The notes beneath the pieces are model-generated. The model searched no databases. It had not been told where the DNA came from and saw nothing but the letters and a program-made list of their open reading frames with translations. From Niastella sp. (GTDB lineage Bacteria > Bacteroidota > Bacteroidia > Chitinophagales > Chitinophagaceae), in assembly GCA_016710595.1 (NCBI GenBank), contig JADJVM010000010.1:62001-126000 (forward strand): a stretch of 64,000 bases of DNA, in the 5' to 3' direction. Positions 27,910 through 35,487 of the stretch are shown piece by piece. Both the position numbers and the translations under genes were made by a program. Position 1 is the first letter of the stretch. Every line of letters starts with the position of its first letter.

Positions 27910-27918
27910 GAAAACCCC

Positions 27919-28467
27919 ATGCAGTTTTTAAAAGATAAAAAATTTATTTATTTCGTAATAAAATTCTTATTGTTATTTGCCATATTTTATTATGGAACCC
28001 TTGCCATGATTGGCCTGGCGGCACCTGTGGGGTATCATAGCCCCTTTGTAGAAAAATATTTAGATTATGTGAGCTGGCTTAAATACTCGCTGATGTATGC
28101 TACCAAAGGGATTTTATGGATCGGTGGCGTAGATACCGTTTTTGCCCCCGATTATGTGATCAGGATTGTAAATGGCCGGGGCGTAAAAATTGCGATGGAT
28201 TGTGTAGGTTATGGTGTATATAGTTTTTGGGCAGCTTATGTAATTGCTAACGATGGCACTATGAAAAGGAAAATGATATGGGTATTGGGAGGTATTTTTT
28301 TGTTATGGCTCATTAACAGTTTGCGCATCTCCTTGTTTTTATTATCCGTAGATGGAGGTTGGCCTATGCCGCTCGGGCTCGATCATCATACCTGGTTTAA
28401 TATATTTGCTTACCTCGCAATTTTTACGCTGATATATTTTTTTGAGAAAAGAGGAAAGATAACATAA
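27919..28467 (+). CDS. Exosortase/archaeosortase family protein, single domain
   Basis: A 182-residue membrane protein with five or so hydrophobic segments. It has the exosortase catalytic trio in the right order: Cys95 in AMDCVGYG, Arg136 in LINSLRISLF and His156/His157 in LDHHTWFN. Exosortases cut proteins with a C-terminal sorting signal in the membrane and pass them to a surface glycan or lipid. There is no fused EpsI domain. It sits 9 nt after the Gfo/Idh/MocA gene in the glycan locus. No protein with a PEP-CTERM-like tail is encoded in this window, so its substrates must be elsewhere. It may belong to the Bacteroidota exosortase group that travels with a Wzy-like protein. Confidence 0.82.
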   Translation: MQFLKDKKFIYFVIKFLLLFAIFYYGTLAMIGLAAPVGYHSPFVEKYLDYVSWLKYSLMYATKGILWIGGVDTVFAPDYVIRIVNGRGVKIAMDCVGYGVYSFWAAYVIANDGTMKRKMIWVLGGIFLLWLINSLRISLFLLSVDGGWPMPLGLDHHTWFNIFAYLAIFTLIYFFEKRGKIT

Positions 28468-28512
28468 CCAAACCCGGGATGAATAAACCCGGAGAAAAAT
28501 ATAAATATTTAG

Positions 28513-30252
28513 ATGATTATTATTGGAATTAACGCTTATCATGCGGATGCATCTGCTGCTATATTTGTTGATGGTAAATTAATTGCCGCTATTGAAGAAG
28601 AAAGGTTCACCCGCATAAAACATTGGGCAGGGTTCCCAAAACGCTCAATAGAATTTTGTTTACGGGAAGCAGGCATTCACTGGCAGGATGTAGATTATTA
28701 TGCTATCGGCAGGGACCCTAAAGCTAAAATGTGGAATAAACTTTTTTACCTGGCCAAAAATTTTGGTGGCAGCTTTAATGCTTTAAAAGACAGGTATGCC
28801 AATAGCCGCAAAGTGGCTTCTACCGCCGAAGAACTTTCTAATGCCTCCGGTTTACCGGTTACTGTTTTTAATAATAAGATTAAAAACGTGGAGCATCACC
28901 GCAGCCATTTGGCATCTGCATTTTTTGCTTCTCCTTTTAAAAATGCAGCCTGTTTGTCAATTGATGGATCGGGAGATTTTAGTACCACCATGACGGCGGT
29001 TGGAAATGAAAATCATATTTCAGTTTTAAAATCAATTGACTTTCCACATTCACTCGGGATTTTTTATACTGCTTTTACACAATTATTGGGTTTTCCCCAT
29101 TACGGTGATGAATATAAAGTAATGGGTATGGCGCCGTATGGCAATCCCATTTATGCAGATGCATTGGATGATGTGATCAGGTTGACACCCGATGGGTTAT
29201 TTAAGTTGAATCTTAAATATTTTAGAAAAGGCACTTCCGGCGTTATTTCTTATAATCAGGATCATGTACCTGAAGTGGCGCCCATGTATAGTGGACTTAT
29301 GATTGAAAAATTTGGCGCTGTGCGTAAAAAGGAAGAAGCCTTATCCCAATATCATAAAGATTTAGCAGCATCGGTACAAAAGAAAACGGAGCAGGTAATA
29401 TTTCATTTGCTCAATCATTTGCAAAAGCAAACAGGTTTGTTTGATGTATGCATTGCCGGTGGTGTGGCACAAAATAGTGTGGCCAATGGAAAAATTACCA
29501 GGAATACAGCTTTTAAAAATGTTTACATTCCTTCTGCCGGGCACGATGCAGGCATCTCTATAGGAGCAGCACTGTTTGTGCAACATGAAATAGCAGGGCT
29601 TGCACGTCAGCCAATTTTTTCTGCCTATACCGGAAGTAAATTTAGCAATGAGCAGATTGCTAAAATGCTGAATGAAATGAATATCCCTTTCACTCAAATG
29701 ACTGATGAAACATTGTATGATGTGGTAACCGATTGCCTCATTGATGGGGGCGTGGTGGGCTGGATGAGTGGCCGGGCAGAATTTGGCCCAAGGGCATTGG
29801 GTGGAAGATCTATCATTGCAGACCCACGAAGAAAAGATGCAAAAGAATTATTGAATAGTAAAATTAAGAAAAGGGAAAGCTTCAGGCCTTTTGCACCCTC
29901 TATTTTAAAAGAATATGTAAGCGAATATTTTGAACTTGATGAGCCCGTTCCATTTATGGAAAAAGTATTCCCGATAAAAAAAGAAATGCAGCAACGGGTG
30001 CCGGCAGTAACCCATGTAGATGGTACCGGAAGGCTGCAATCTGTTGACAAAGAAATTTCTGCACGCTATTATCAGCTTATTGAAACCTTCCGTAAAAAAA
30101 CGGGTATCCCGATCTTGCTAAATACATCTTTTAATGAAAACGAACCGATTGTAAATGATCCCGAACAGGCGCTTAATTGTTATTTACGTACCGATATGGA
30201 TATGTTGGTGATGGAAAATATCCTGCTACAAAAACAAAAAAAGCAAACTTAA
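28513..30252 (+). CDS. Carbamoyltransferase, NodU/CmcH family
   Basis: A 579-residue two-domain enzyme that transfers carbamoyl from carbamoyl phosphate, via carbamoyl-AMP, to a hydroxyl. The N-terminal TsaD/Kae1-like ASKHA domain starts IGINAYHADASAAIF with EEERFTRIKHW; VEHHRSHLASAF supplies the metal-binding histidines; the C-terminal YrdC-like or CmcH-type domain has GRAEFGPRALGGRS. Length is normal. It closes the + strand glycan locus; a 378-nt AT-rich gap follows. The probable target is a sugar hydroxyl on the glycan. Confidence 0.9.
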   Translation: MIIIGINAYHADASAAIFVDGKLIAAIEEERFTRIKHWAGFPKRSIEFCLREAGIHWQDVDYYAIGRDPKAKMWNKLFYLAKNFGGSFNALKDRYANSRKVASTAEELSNASGLPVTVFNNKIKNVEHHRSHLASAFFASPFKNAACLSIDGSGDFSTTMTAVGNENHISVLKSIDFPHSLGIFYTAFTQLLGFPHYGDEYKVMGMAPYGNPIYADALDDVIRLTPDGLFKLNLKYFRKGTSGVISYNQDHVPEVAPMYSGLMIEKFGAVRKKEEALSQYHKDLAASVQKKTEQVIFHLLNHLQKQTGLFDVCIAGGVAQNSVANGKITRNTAFKNVYIPSAGHDAGISIGAALFVQHEIAGLARQPIFSAYTGSKFSNEQIAKMLNEMNIPFTQMTDETLYDVVTDCLIDGGVVGWMSGRAEFGPRALGGRSIIADPRRKDAKELLNSKIKKRESFRPFAPSILKEYVSEYFELDEPVPFMEKVFPIKKEMQQRVPAVTHVDGTGRLQSVDKEISARYYQLIETFRKKTGIPILLNTSFNENEPIVNDPEQALNCYLRTDMDMLVMENILLQKQKKQT

Positions 30253-30630
30253 AAACGGATAACAAAGATTTAAATTTTATTTCAGGAGAGACCGGCTTTA
30301 AAAATCAGATCCAGGTATTAAAATAAAATTTTTCTTCTTTCGTTCAATAAAAAGATAAATTGTTTCTTATTTTATATCATTCAATTAAAAATAAAAAAAC
30401 GCATTTACGGGTCATCTAAAATAAAGATTACGAGTTACTTGTATTGTATATATAAAACTTTTAAGTATATATATATTCTATATTTTTTTATAAAAATTAT
30501 AAAATAACTTAAAAATTATACTATCTTACCTTACGTTTTTTTAGTTATTTACAATTTTAGATTTTTCTAACCAGGTAAATAACTTTTAAATAGTAAAACA
30601 CCGAGCCCCCTTTTTTAAATATTTTAACTT
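30253..30630 (+). other. AT-rich intergenic leader without a gene
   Basis: 378 nt between the carbamoyltransferase and the next GT2. No conserved reading frame is seen on either strand. It is extremely AT-rich, with a TA-alternating stretch at about 30445-30480, and holds the nested hairpin described separately. It likely contains the promoter and 5' leader of the unit starting at 30631, but no clear TAnnTTTG box was found. Confidence 0.6.
30543..30584 (+). promoter_or_regulatory. Nested inverted repeat in the leader of the GT2-phosphatase unit
   Basis: AGTTATTTAC at 30543-30552 pairs perfectly with GTAAATAACT at 30575-30584, and inside it TTAGA (30557-30561) pairs with TCTAA (30566-30570). 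The result is a two-tier hairpin 46 nt before the ATG at 30631. No T-run follows at once, so it is not a plain terminator; a protein site or an mRNA leader element is possible. Confidence 0.45.
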
Positions 30631-31461
30631 ATGAATGAAGTGCTAGCGGCAACTGCCACACACACAATCTCAAGGGAGCGGGAATATGTACATACAAAAT
30701 TGGGAACTCCAAAAGTTTCTATTATTACCGTTACCTATAATTCAGAGAAATACTTAGACGATTGTATTCAATCGGTAAGAGGCCAGGATTATAAAAACAT
30801 TGAGCATATTATTGTTGATGGGAAATCAACCGATAGTACACTTAAGATCATTCATAAGCATAAAGATCATTTAGCCAACTGGATTTCTGAAACAGACCGG
30901 GGTATGTATGATGCCATCAATAAAGGAATGAGTATGGCTACGGGGGATATTATTGGTATCTTAAACAGCGATGATATGCTGGATACCCGGGATGTAGTGA
31001 AAGCGATTGTTGCAGCATTTGAAAGTGACAAGGTAGAGGCTATTTATGGCGACCTTGAGTATGTAGATAAGCAAGATACGAACCGGGTATGGCGTATCTG
31101 GAAAGGTAAACCTTATAAACGCTCACTTTTTAATATCGGTTGGATGCCTGCACATCCTACATTTTATATTCGCCGCAGCCTGGTAGCAAAATACGGCGGC
31201 TACGAAAATCATTATTTTACGGCAGCCGATTATGAATTTATGGCCCGCTATTTATATAAATTTCATGTACCTGCCTTATACCTGCCAAAGAATATTGTAA
31301 AAATGCGGGTAGGCGGCGCCAGTAACAAAGACGTTTATCAGCGCTTTAGAGCCAATCGCCGGGATTACCTCGCTATGAAAAGAAATAGCATTCCATTTCC
31401 ATTTATTGTTTCTATTTTAAAACCATTGAGCAAGTTGCATCAATTTTATAAAAAGCAATAG
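30631..31461 (+). CDS. Glycosyltransferase family 2 (WcaE-like)
   Basis: A 276-residue GT2 enzyme. VSIITVTYNSEKYLDDC, IIVDGKSTDSTL, SETDRGMYDAINKGM and GILNSDDM are typical of the WcaE/colanic-acid type subgroup; MPAHPTFYIRRSLVAKYGG follows. A 27-residue N-terminal extension precedes the fold. It is the first gene of a short unit with a long AT-rich leader, separate from the main locus, and precedes a CpsB-like phosphatase, so it may act in a regulated capsule or exopolysaccharide step. Confidence 0.83.
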   Translation: MNEVLAATATHTISREREYVHTKLGTPKVSIITVTYNSEKYLDDCIQSVRGQDYKNIEHIIVDGKSTDSTLKIIHKHKDHLANWISETDRGMYDAINKGMSMATGDIIGILNSDDMLDTRDVVKAIVAAFESDKVEAIYGDLEYVDKQDTNRVWRIWKGKPYKRSLFNIGWMPAHPTFYIRRSLVAKYGGYENHYFTAADYEFMARYLYKFHVPALYLPKNIVKMRVGGASNKDVYQRFRANRRDYLAMKRNSIPFPFIVSILKPLSKLHQFYKKQ

Positions 31462-31500
31462 AAGCAATTGCCTGGTTTTGATTTCAAAATAAAATAAGTT

Positions 31501-32244
31501 TTGCTTTCCCTGTTTAAAAATAAAAATTCCGGTTCACCGGGTTATTTTCCTATTGTAACAGATATGCACTCGCATATTTTACCGGGTATTGATGATGGTT
31601 CACCCGATGTGGATACATCTATCGCTTTGGTAAAAGGATTGATTGAGATTGGCCTTACCCATTCCATTGCAACACCGCATATTATTTCTGATATGTACCG
31701 CAACACACCTGAAACAATACAGGAAGCATTGGATAATTTAAGAAACGCTTTGGCTGATGAAGGGATTGACTACAGCATAGATGCTGCAGCAGAATATTTA
31801 ATGGACGACCAGTTTTTTGAAATGGTTCGGCAAAAGCAAAAATTACTAACGGTAAAAGACAAATTGATCCTCACTGAATTTCCCTGGTCTTTTCCACCTG
31901 CTAAACCAGAAAAAATGTCCTTCGCCATTATCATCGAAGGCTATACCCCCATATTGGCGCATCCTGAGCGCTATACTTATTTTCATAACGATTATAAAAT
32001 TTACCATCGCTTAAAAGAACTCGGCTTTTTATTGCAGGTAAATATTTTATCTCTTTGCGGCTACTACGGCCCCGCCCCTGCAAAAGCTGCCCGTTATATT
32101 TTAGATAACGACCTAAACAGTTTTTTGGGTACCGATCTTCACCATCATAAGCACTTGCAGGCCTTGCAGGATGCATACAATTCCACACCGTTTCAAAAAT
32201 TATTACAAAACAAAACATGGAATACAGAACTTCAAAATAATTAA
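31501..32244 (+). CDS. CpsB/YwqE-type tyrosine-protein phosphatase (PHP domain)
   Basis: A 247-residue metal-dependent phosphatase of the PHP superfamily. TDMHSHILPGIDDGS carries the first metal-binding HxH; ATPHII, AEYLMDD, ILAHPERY and GTDLHHHKHLQ carry the others. CpsB-type enzymes dephosphorylate the BY-kinase that controls polysaccharide chain length and export. No Wzc/CpsD-type kinase lies in the window, so its partner is elsewhere. Start TTG at 31501, 39 nt after the GT2. Converges on trmN6. Confidence 0.85.
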   Translation: MLSLFKNKNSGSPGYFPIVTDMHSHILPGIDDGSPDVDTSIALVKGLIEIGLTHSIATPHIISDMYRNTPETIQEALDNLRNALADEGIDYSIDAAAEYLMDDQFFEMVRQKQKLLTVKDKLILTEFPWSFPPAKPEKMSFAIIIEGYTPILAHPERYTYFHNDYKIYHRLKELGFLLQVNILSLCGYYGPAPAKAARYILDNDLNSFLGTDLHHHKHLQALQDAYNSTPFQKLLQNKTWNTELQNN

Positions 32245-32262
32245 TACGACATACCGCAGGTT

Positions 32263-32979
32263 TTACAAAGCCAGGTAATAACTTTTCAGCAGCAGCATTG
32301 CTTCGCTACTGTATGCATCATTTATTTTAATACTAAAATTTTCAATACAAGGTTTTGCTTTATGCTGTCCTACTTTTAATATCGTTCTAAATGGGTTGTG
32401 AGCTTGTGTTTGGCTGATATGGATCACATGCTGTTCATATAAAAAATTTTCATTACAAAGTTTTAATGATTCTTTATAACGGTGATAGGGGAGCAGGAAG
32501 GCGGCCTCACCATCGGGCCTTAGCCATTTGCGGGTGATGCAGAATAATTCTTTCAGTGATAAATGAGTGGCATGTTTCGCTTTATTTTTTGCATCATCAT
32601 CTGCCTTTAAATCGTTATCATAAAAAGGTGGATTGCTTAAGATGAATGAATATGGTTGGGCGGGCTTAAAATAATGGATATCGCCATGGATAACCTGTAT
32701 GCGGTTCGCCCAGGGGCTTGCTTCAATATTTTCTTTTGCCTGTGCAGCACAATCGGCTTCTATTTCTATGGCATCAATATTTGCATTTGATTGCTGTGCC
32801 AGCATCAGGCTTAGTATTCCGGTACCGGCGCCAATATCCAGTACCTGTTTGTAATGGGGGTGTTGCTTTACATAACCCGCAACCCAGGCACCAAAGAGGC
32901 ATGCATCCGTACACACTTTCATCGCACATCCTTTTTGCTGTATGCTGAATTGCTTAAAATTAAAATGAGTATTACGCAA
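32263..32979 (-). CDS. trmN6: tRNA1(Val) adenine-37 N6-methyltransferase (TrmN6/YfiC)
   Basis: A 238-residue SAM-dependent methyltransferase predicted to modify A37 of tRNA-Val. It starts FNFKQFSIQQKGCAMKV then TDACLFGAWV, the distinctive YfiC N-terminus; LDIGAGTGILSLMLAQQ is motif I and ILSNPPFYDND is the NPPF/Y active-site motif of N6-adenine methylases. The frame opens at TTG 32979, just downstream of a TAGCTTTG box. It lies downstream of tsaD in the same direction. Confidence 0.85.
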   Translation of the reverse strand: MRNTHFNFKQFSIQQKGCAMKVCTDACLFGAWVAGYVKQHPHYKQVLDIGAGTGILSLMLAQQSNANIDAIEIEADCAAQAKENIEASPWANRIQVIHGDIHYFKPAQPYSFILSNPPFYDNDLKADDDAKNKAKHATHLSLKELFCITRKWLRPDGEAAFLLPYHRYKESLKLCNENFLYEQHVIHISQTQAHNPFRTILKVGQHKAKPCIENFSIKINDAYSSEAMLLLKSYYLAL

Positions 32980-32983
32980 GCAA

Positions 32984-32991
32984 CAAAGCTA
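32984..32991 (-). promoter_or_regulatory. Candidate -7 box (TAGCTTTG) for trmN6
   Basis: Matches the Bacteroidota -7 consensus TAnnTTTG and ends 4 nt before the TTG start. No clear -33 TTG. Such boxes occur often by chance in AT-rich DNA. Confidence 0.4.
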
Positions 32992-33033
32992 AAGGTAAAC
33001 CTTGTATTGAAAATGGGTGAAGTGCTAATGAAA

Positions 33034-34089
33034 TTAATTTTTTATATTCCAACTGCTCCTGGCACTGGGTACTACATCTAAATCTGCAAAATCTTTGGCT
33101 ATATATTTATAATAAGCGGTAATGGCAATCATGCCTGCATTATCGGTACAATATTCAAATGGCGGAATAAAAGTTCTCCAACCATTTTTAATTCCCATGG
33201 CAGTAAAAGCATTTCTTAACCCCGAGTTGGCGCTTACACCGCCTGCAATACAAATTTGATTGATACCGGTTTGGTCGGCCGCCTTCTTTAATTTGTTTAA
33301 TAAGATACTTACAATACGGTGCTGCACACTGGCACAGATATCTGCTAAATGGTGGTTGATAAAATCTTTTTTTTCTTTTTCAGTAGCCGTAAATATTTCT
33401 TTATATACGGTGGACTTCCCGGCATTTTGTAAAAAATATAAGATCGCAGTTTTTAATCCTGAAAAACTAAAGTTAAGGCCGGGTATCTGTGGTTCCGGAA
33501 ATTGAAATGCCTGCGGGTTCCCTTCTTTGGCATAGCGGTCAATTAAGGGCCCGCCGGGATATGGAAGGCCAAGTAGTTTTGCTGTTTTATCAAAAGCTTC
33601 ACCGGCGGCATCATCAATGGTTTCGCCAATTACTTCCATTTGCTGCGGGCCATTGCATTTTACAATTTGGGTATGCCCACCACTTACCGTAAGGCATAAA
33701 AATGGAAACTCCGGCCGTTCTGCTGGTATCAGGTTGGCCAATACATGTGCCTGCATGTGATGTACTGCAATTAAAGGTTTGTTTAATGCCAATGACAATG
33801 ATTTTGCAAAACTAGCGCCCACTAATAAAGCGCCGATAAGGCCGGGAGATTGCGTAAAAGCAATGGCATCTATTTCCTGTAATGTAATAGCGGCTTTCTT
33901 TAAAGCCGCATCAGTAACTGGTATTATTTGCTGCAGGTGTGCACGCCCGGCAAGTTCCGGTACCACACCGCCATATTGCTCATGAATTTTTTGGGTAGCT
34001 ACAATATTGGCTAATATTTTATTACCCCGGCTAATGGCTACCGAAGTTTCATCGCAGGAAGATTCTATGGCTAAAATTACAGGTTGAAT
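33034..34089 (-). CDS. tsaD: TsaD, tRNA N6-threonylcarbamoyladenosine transferase, with probable ATT start
   Basis: Forms t6A37 on ANN-decoding tRNAs with TsaB/TsaE, using threonylcarbamoyl-AMP. About 351 residues of the ASKHA/Kae1 family. The N-terminus reads VILAIESSCDETSVAI, then HEQYGGVVPELAGRAHLQQI; VHHMQAHV has the metal-binding histidines, SGGHTQIV binds nucleotide, and CIAGGVSANSGLR is the late motif. No ATG, GTG or TTG exists in frame between the stop at 34129-34131 and the conserved IESSCDET. ATT at 34087-34089, giving MQPVILAIESS, is the best start. The first standard start, GTG near 33966, would delete the ATP loop. A TATCTTTG box lies 16 nt upstream. Confidence 0.9.
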   Translation of the reverse strand: MQPVILAIESSCDETSVAISRGNKILANIVATQKIHEQYGGVVPELAGRAHLQQIIPVTDAALKKAAITLQEIDAIAFTQSPGLIGALLVGASFAKSLSLALNKPLIAVHHMQAHVLANLIPAERPEFPFLCLTVSGGHTQIVKCNGPQQMEVIGETIDDAAGEAFDKTAKLLGLPYPGGPLIDRYAKEGNPQAFQFPEPQIPGLNFSFSGLKTAILYFLQNAGKSTVYKEIFTATEKEKKDFINHHLADICASVQHRIVSILLNKLKKAADQTGINQICIAGGVSANSGLRNAFTAMGIKNGWRTFIPPFEYCTDNAGMIAITAYYKYIAKDFADLDVVPSARSSWNIKN

Positions 34090-34105
34090 AAAACTTAATT
34101 TTTTG

Positions 34106-34113
34106 CAAAGATA
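34106..34113 (-). promoter_or_regulatory. Candidate -7 box (TATCTTTG) for tsaD
   Basis: Perfect TAnnTTTG match in the 39-nt gap between the ABC permease stop and the tsaD ATT. It places the transcript start near 34099, which excludes any start codon further upstream. No clear -33 element. Confidence 0.5.
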
Positions 34114-34128
34114 AGAAGCCGGGCGGGC

Positions 34129-35370
34129 TTAACTTCTTATGGCAACTACCGGGTTCATACGGGCTGCCCTGGATGCCGGGAAAATGCCGGCTAAAATGCC
34201 CACTGATACGCATATCACAATACTTATTACAAGCATCGGGAGTGAAATAAAAATCGGGAAATTAAGTAAACTGGTAGAAATTTTAGTTCCGATAAATACA
34301 AATAATAAACCAATAGCGCCACCCAGTAAACAAAGGATGATTGCTTCGGCCAAAAATTCAAACAGGATACTTCCTTTTTTGGCGCCAATTGCTTTTTTTA
34401 AACCAATGACGGACGTACGCTCTTTTACCGTAACAAACATAATATTGGCAATACCAAATAAACCTACAATTAAGCTAATACCACCAATAATACTACCGAT
34501 TACATTCAGCACCGAAAAAAATCCGGTAATCGCCTGGCTGAATGCTTCTACACTATTGAGAGAAAAATTATCTTCCTGCGTGGGGCTTAGCCTGCGTACC
34601 TGCCGCATAGCTCCTTTGAGCTCCTGCACCAGGGCATAAGTGCTCACATTGGGTTTGCCTTTTGCAATAAGGATACTACCGCCATTTTCATAATTGAACA
34701 ATTGCATGCTGAACTTGTATGGAATCATAATACAATTATCATAATCCCATCCTATAAAGTTTTGCCCTTCTTTTCGGATCACACCTACTATGGTAACTTT
34801 ATTTCCTTTAATGTCTATTTGTTTGCCCAGCGCCCTTTCTGCAGTTCCAAAAAAATCTTCTGCATTTTTATAACCCAGCACACCCGTATGGGCACCACTG
34901 TTAAATTCGGATTGTGATAAAAAACGACCTGTTGCTAAATTGATTGGCTGTATAAGTACCTGTTGTGGCGTAATACCATAAATCGTACAATTTCTTTTAA
35001 GATCATTATTGTGAGATAGTGTACTTGAATTTTGCATCAGGTAAGCAATATTTTCAAGTGCATCGGTTCGTTCGGCTACTAAGCCTGCTTCTTCATATTT
35101 CATGGCAGGCCTTGCCCGCATTTTCCAGAATGGTTGGTTGGGGCCACCACTATAATCCCATTTATCAATATAAACCGTATTGTTGCCCAGCGACTTTACT
35201 TCGTTTTGGATATTGATTTCCAAACTGTTTACTGCTGCCAATACCCCGATGATACAAAAGATGCCAAATGCTACACCCGTAAGGCTTAGTGCCGTACGCA
35301 GCTTATTTACTTTTAGTTCCTTAAAAGTGAGTACGATAGAATTTTTTAAAATATTCCAGGAAGCGGCCAT
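34129..35370 (-). CDS. MacB/FtsX-type ABC transporter permease
   Basis: A 413-residue inner-membrane protein. One TM segment near residues 20-45 (LSLTGVAFGIFCIIGVLAA) is followed by a periplasmic core of about 230 residues and three C-terminal TM segments, the classic MacB/LolC-like FtsX fold, with VTVKERTSVIGLKKAIGAKK in the coupling helix region and GIFPASRAARMNPVVAI at the end. It needs a separate ATPase, which is not adjacent: prfC is divergent upstream and tsaD lies downstream. Probable role: export of peptide, macrolide or lipoprotein cargo. Confidence 0.85.
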   Translation of the reverse strand: MAASWNILKNSIVLTFKELKVNKLRTALSLTGVAFGIFCIIGVLAAVNSLEINIQNEVKSLGNNTVYIDKWDYSGGPNQPFWKMRARPAMKYEEAGLVAERTDALENIAYLMQNSSTLSHNNDLKRNCTIYGITPQQVLIQPINLATGRFLSQSEFNSGAHTGVLGYKNAEDFFGTAERALGKQIDIKGNKVTIVGVIRKEGQNFIGWDYDNCIMIPYKFSMQLFNYENGGSILIAKGKPNVSTYALVQELKGAMRQVRRLSPTQEDNFSLNSVEAFSQAITGFFSVLNVIGSIIGGISLIVGLFGIANIMFVTVKERTSVIGLKKAIGAKKGSILFEFLAEAIILCLLGGAIGLLFVFIGTKISTSLLNFPIFISLPMLVISIVICVSVGILAGIFPASRAARMNPVVAIRS

Positions 35371-35374
35371 GGCT

Positions 35375-35382
35375 CAAAGTTA
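35375..35382 (-). promoter_or_regulatory. Candidate -7 box (TAACTTTG) for the ABC permease
   Basis: TAnnTTTG match whose last base is only 4 nt before the ATG at 35370, so the message would be leaderless or nearly so. No obvious -33 TTG. Confidence 0.45.
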
Positions 35383-35451
35383 ATAGAAAGCATCTTGTTT
35401 TAATCTTAAATTTTGCTAAATACATTCCCTGGATTTTATTCTTAGAAAGTA

Positions 35452-35479
35452 TTGTAAAAGCGCCTTATGCTTATCTTTG
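35452..35479 (+). promoter_or_regulatory. Bacteroidota-type promoter for prfC
   Basis: TTG at 35452-35454 and TATCTTTG at 35472-35479, 17 nt apart, fit the TTG/TAnnTTTG promoter of Bacteroidota. The -7 box ends 8 nt before the ATG at 35488, which argues against the upstream in-frame ATG at 35467 and for a very short leader. Confidence 0.6.
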
Positions 35480-35487
35480 CGCCCTTT

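Noticed and set aside
30440..30490. TA-alternating stretch as an origin or AT-rich unwinding element
   Set aside because: No DnaA-box cluster or origin-associated gene is nearby; general AT richness of an intergenic leader explains it.
34139..34639. 166-codon + strand open frame inside the ABC permease gene
   Set aside because: It is antisense to a well-supported permease with clear domains; its translation has no recognisable domain or signal.
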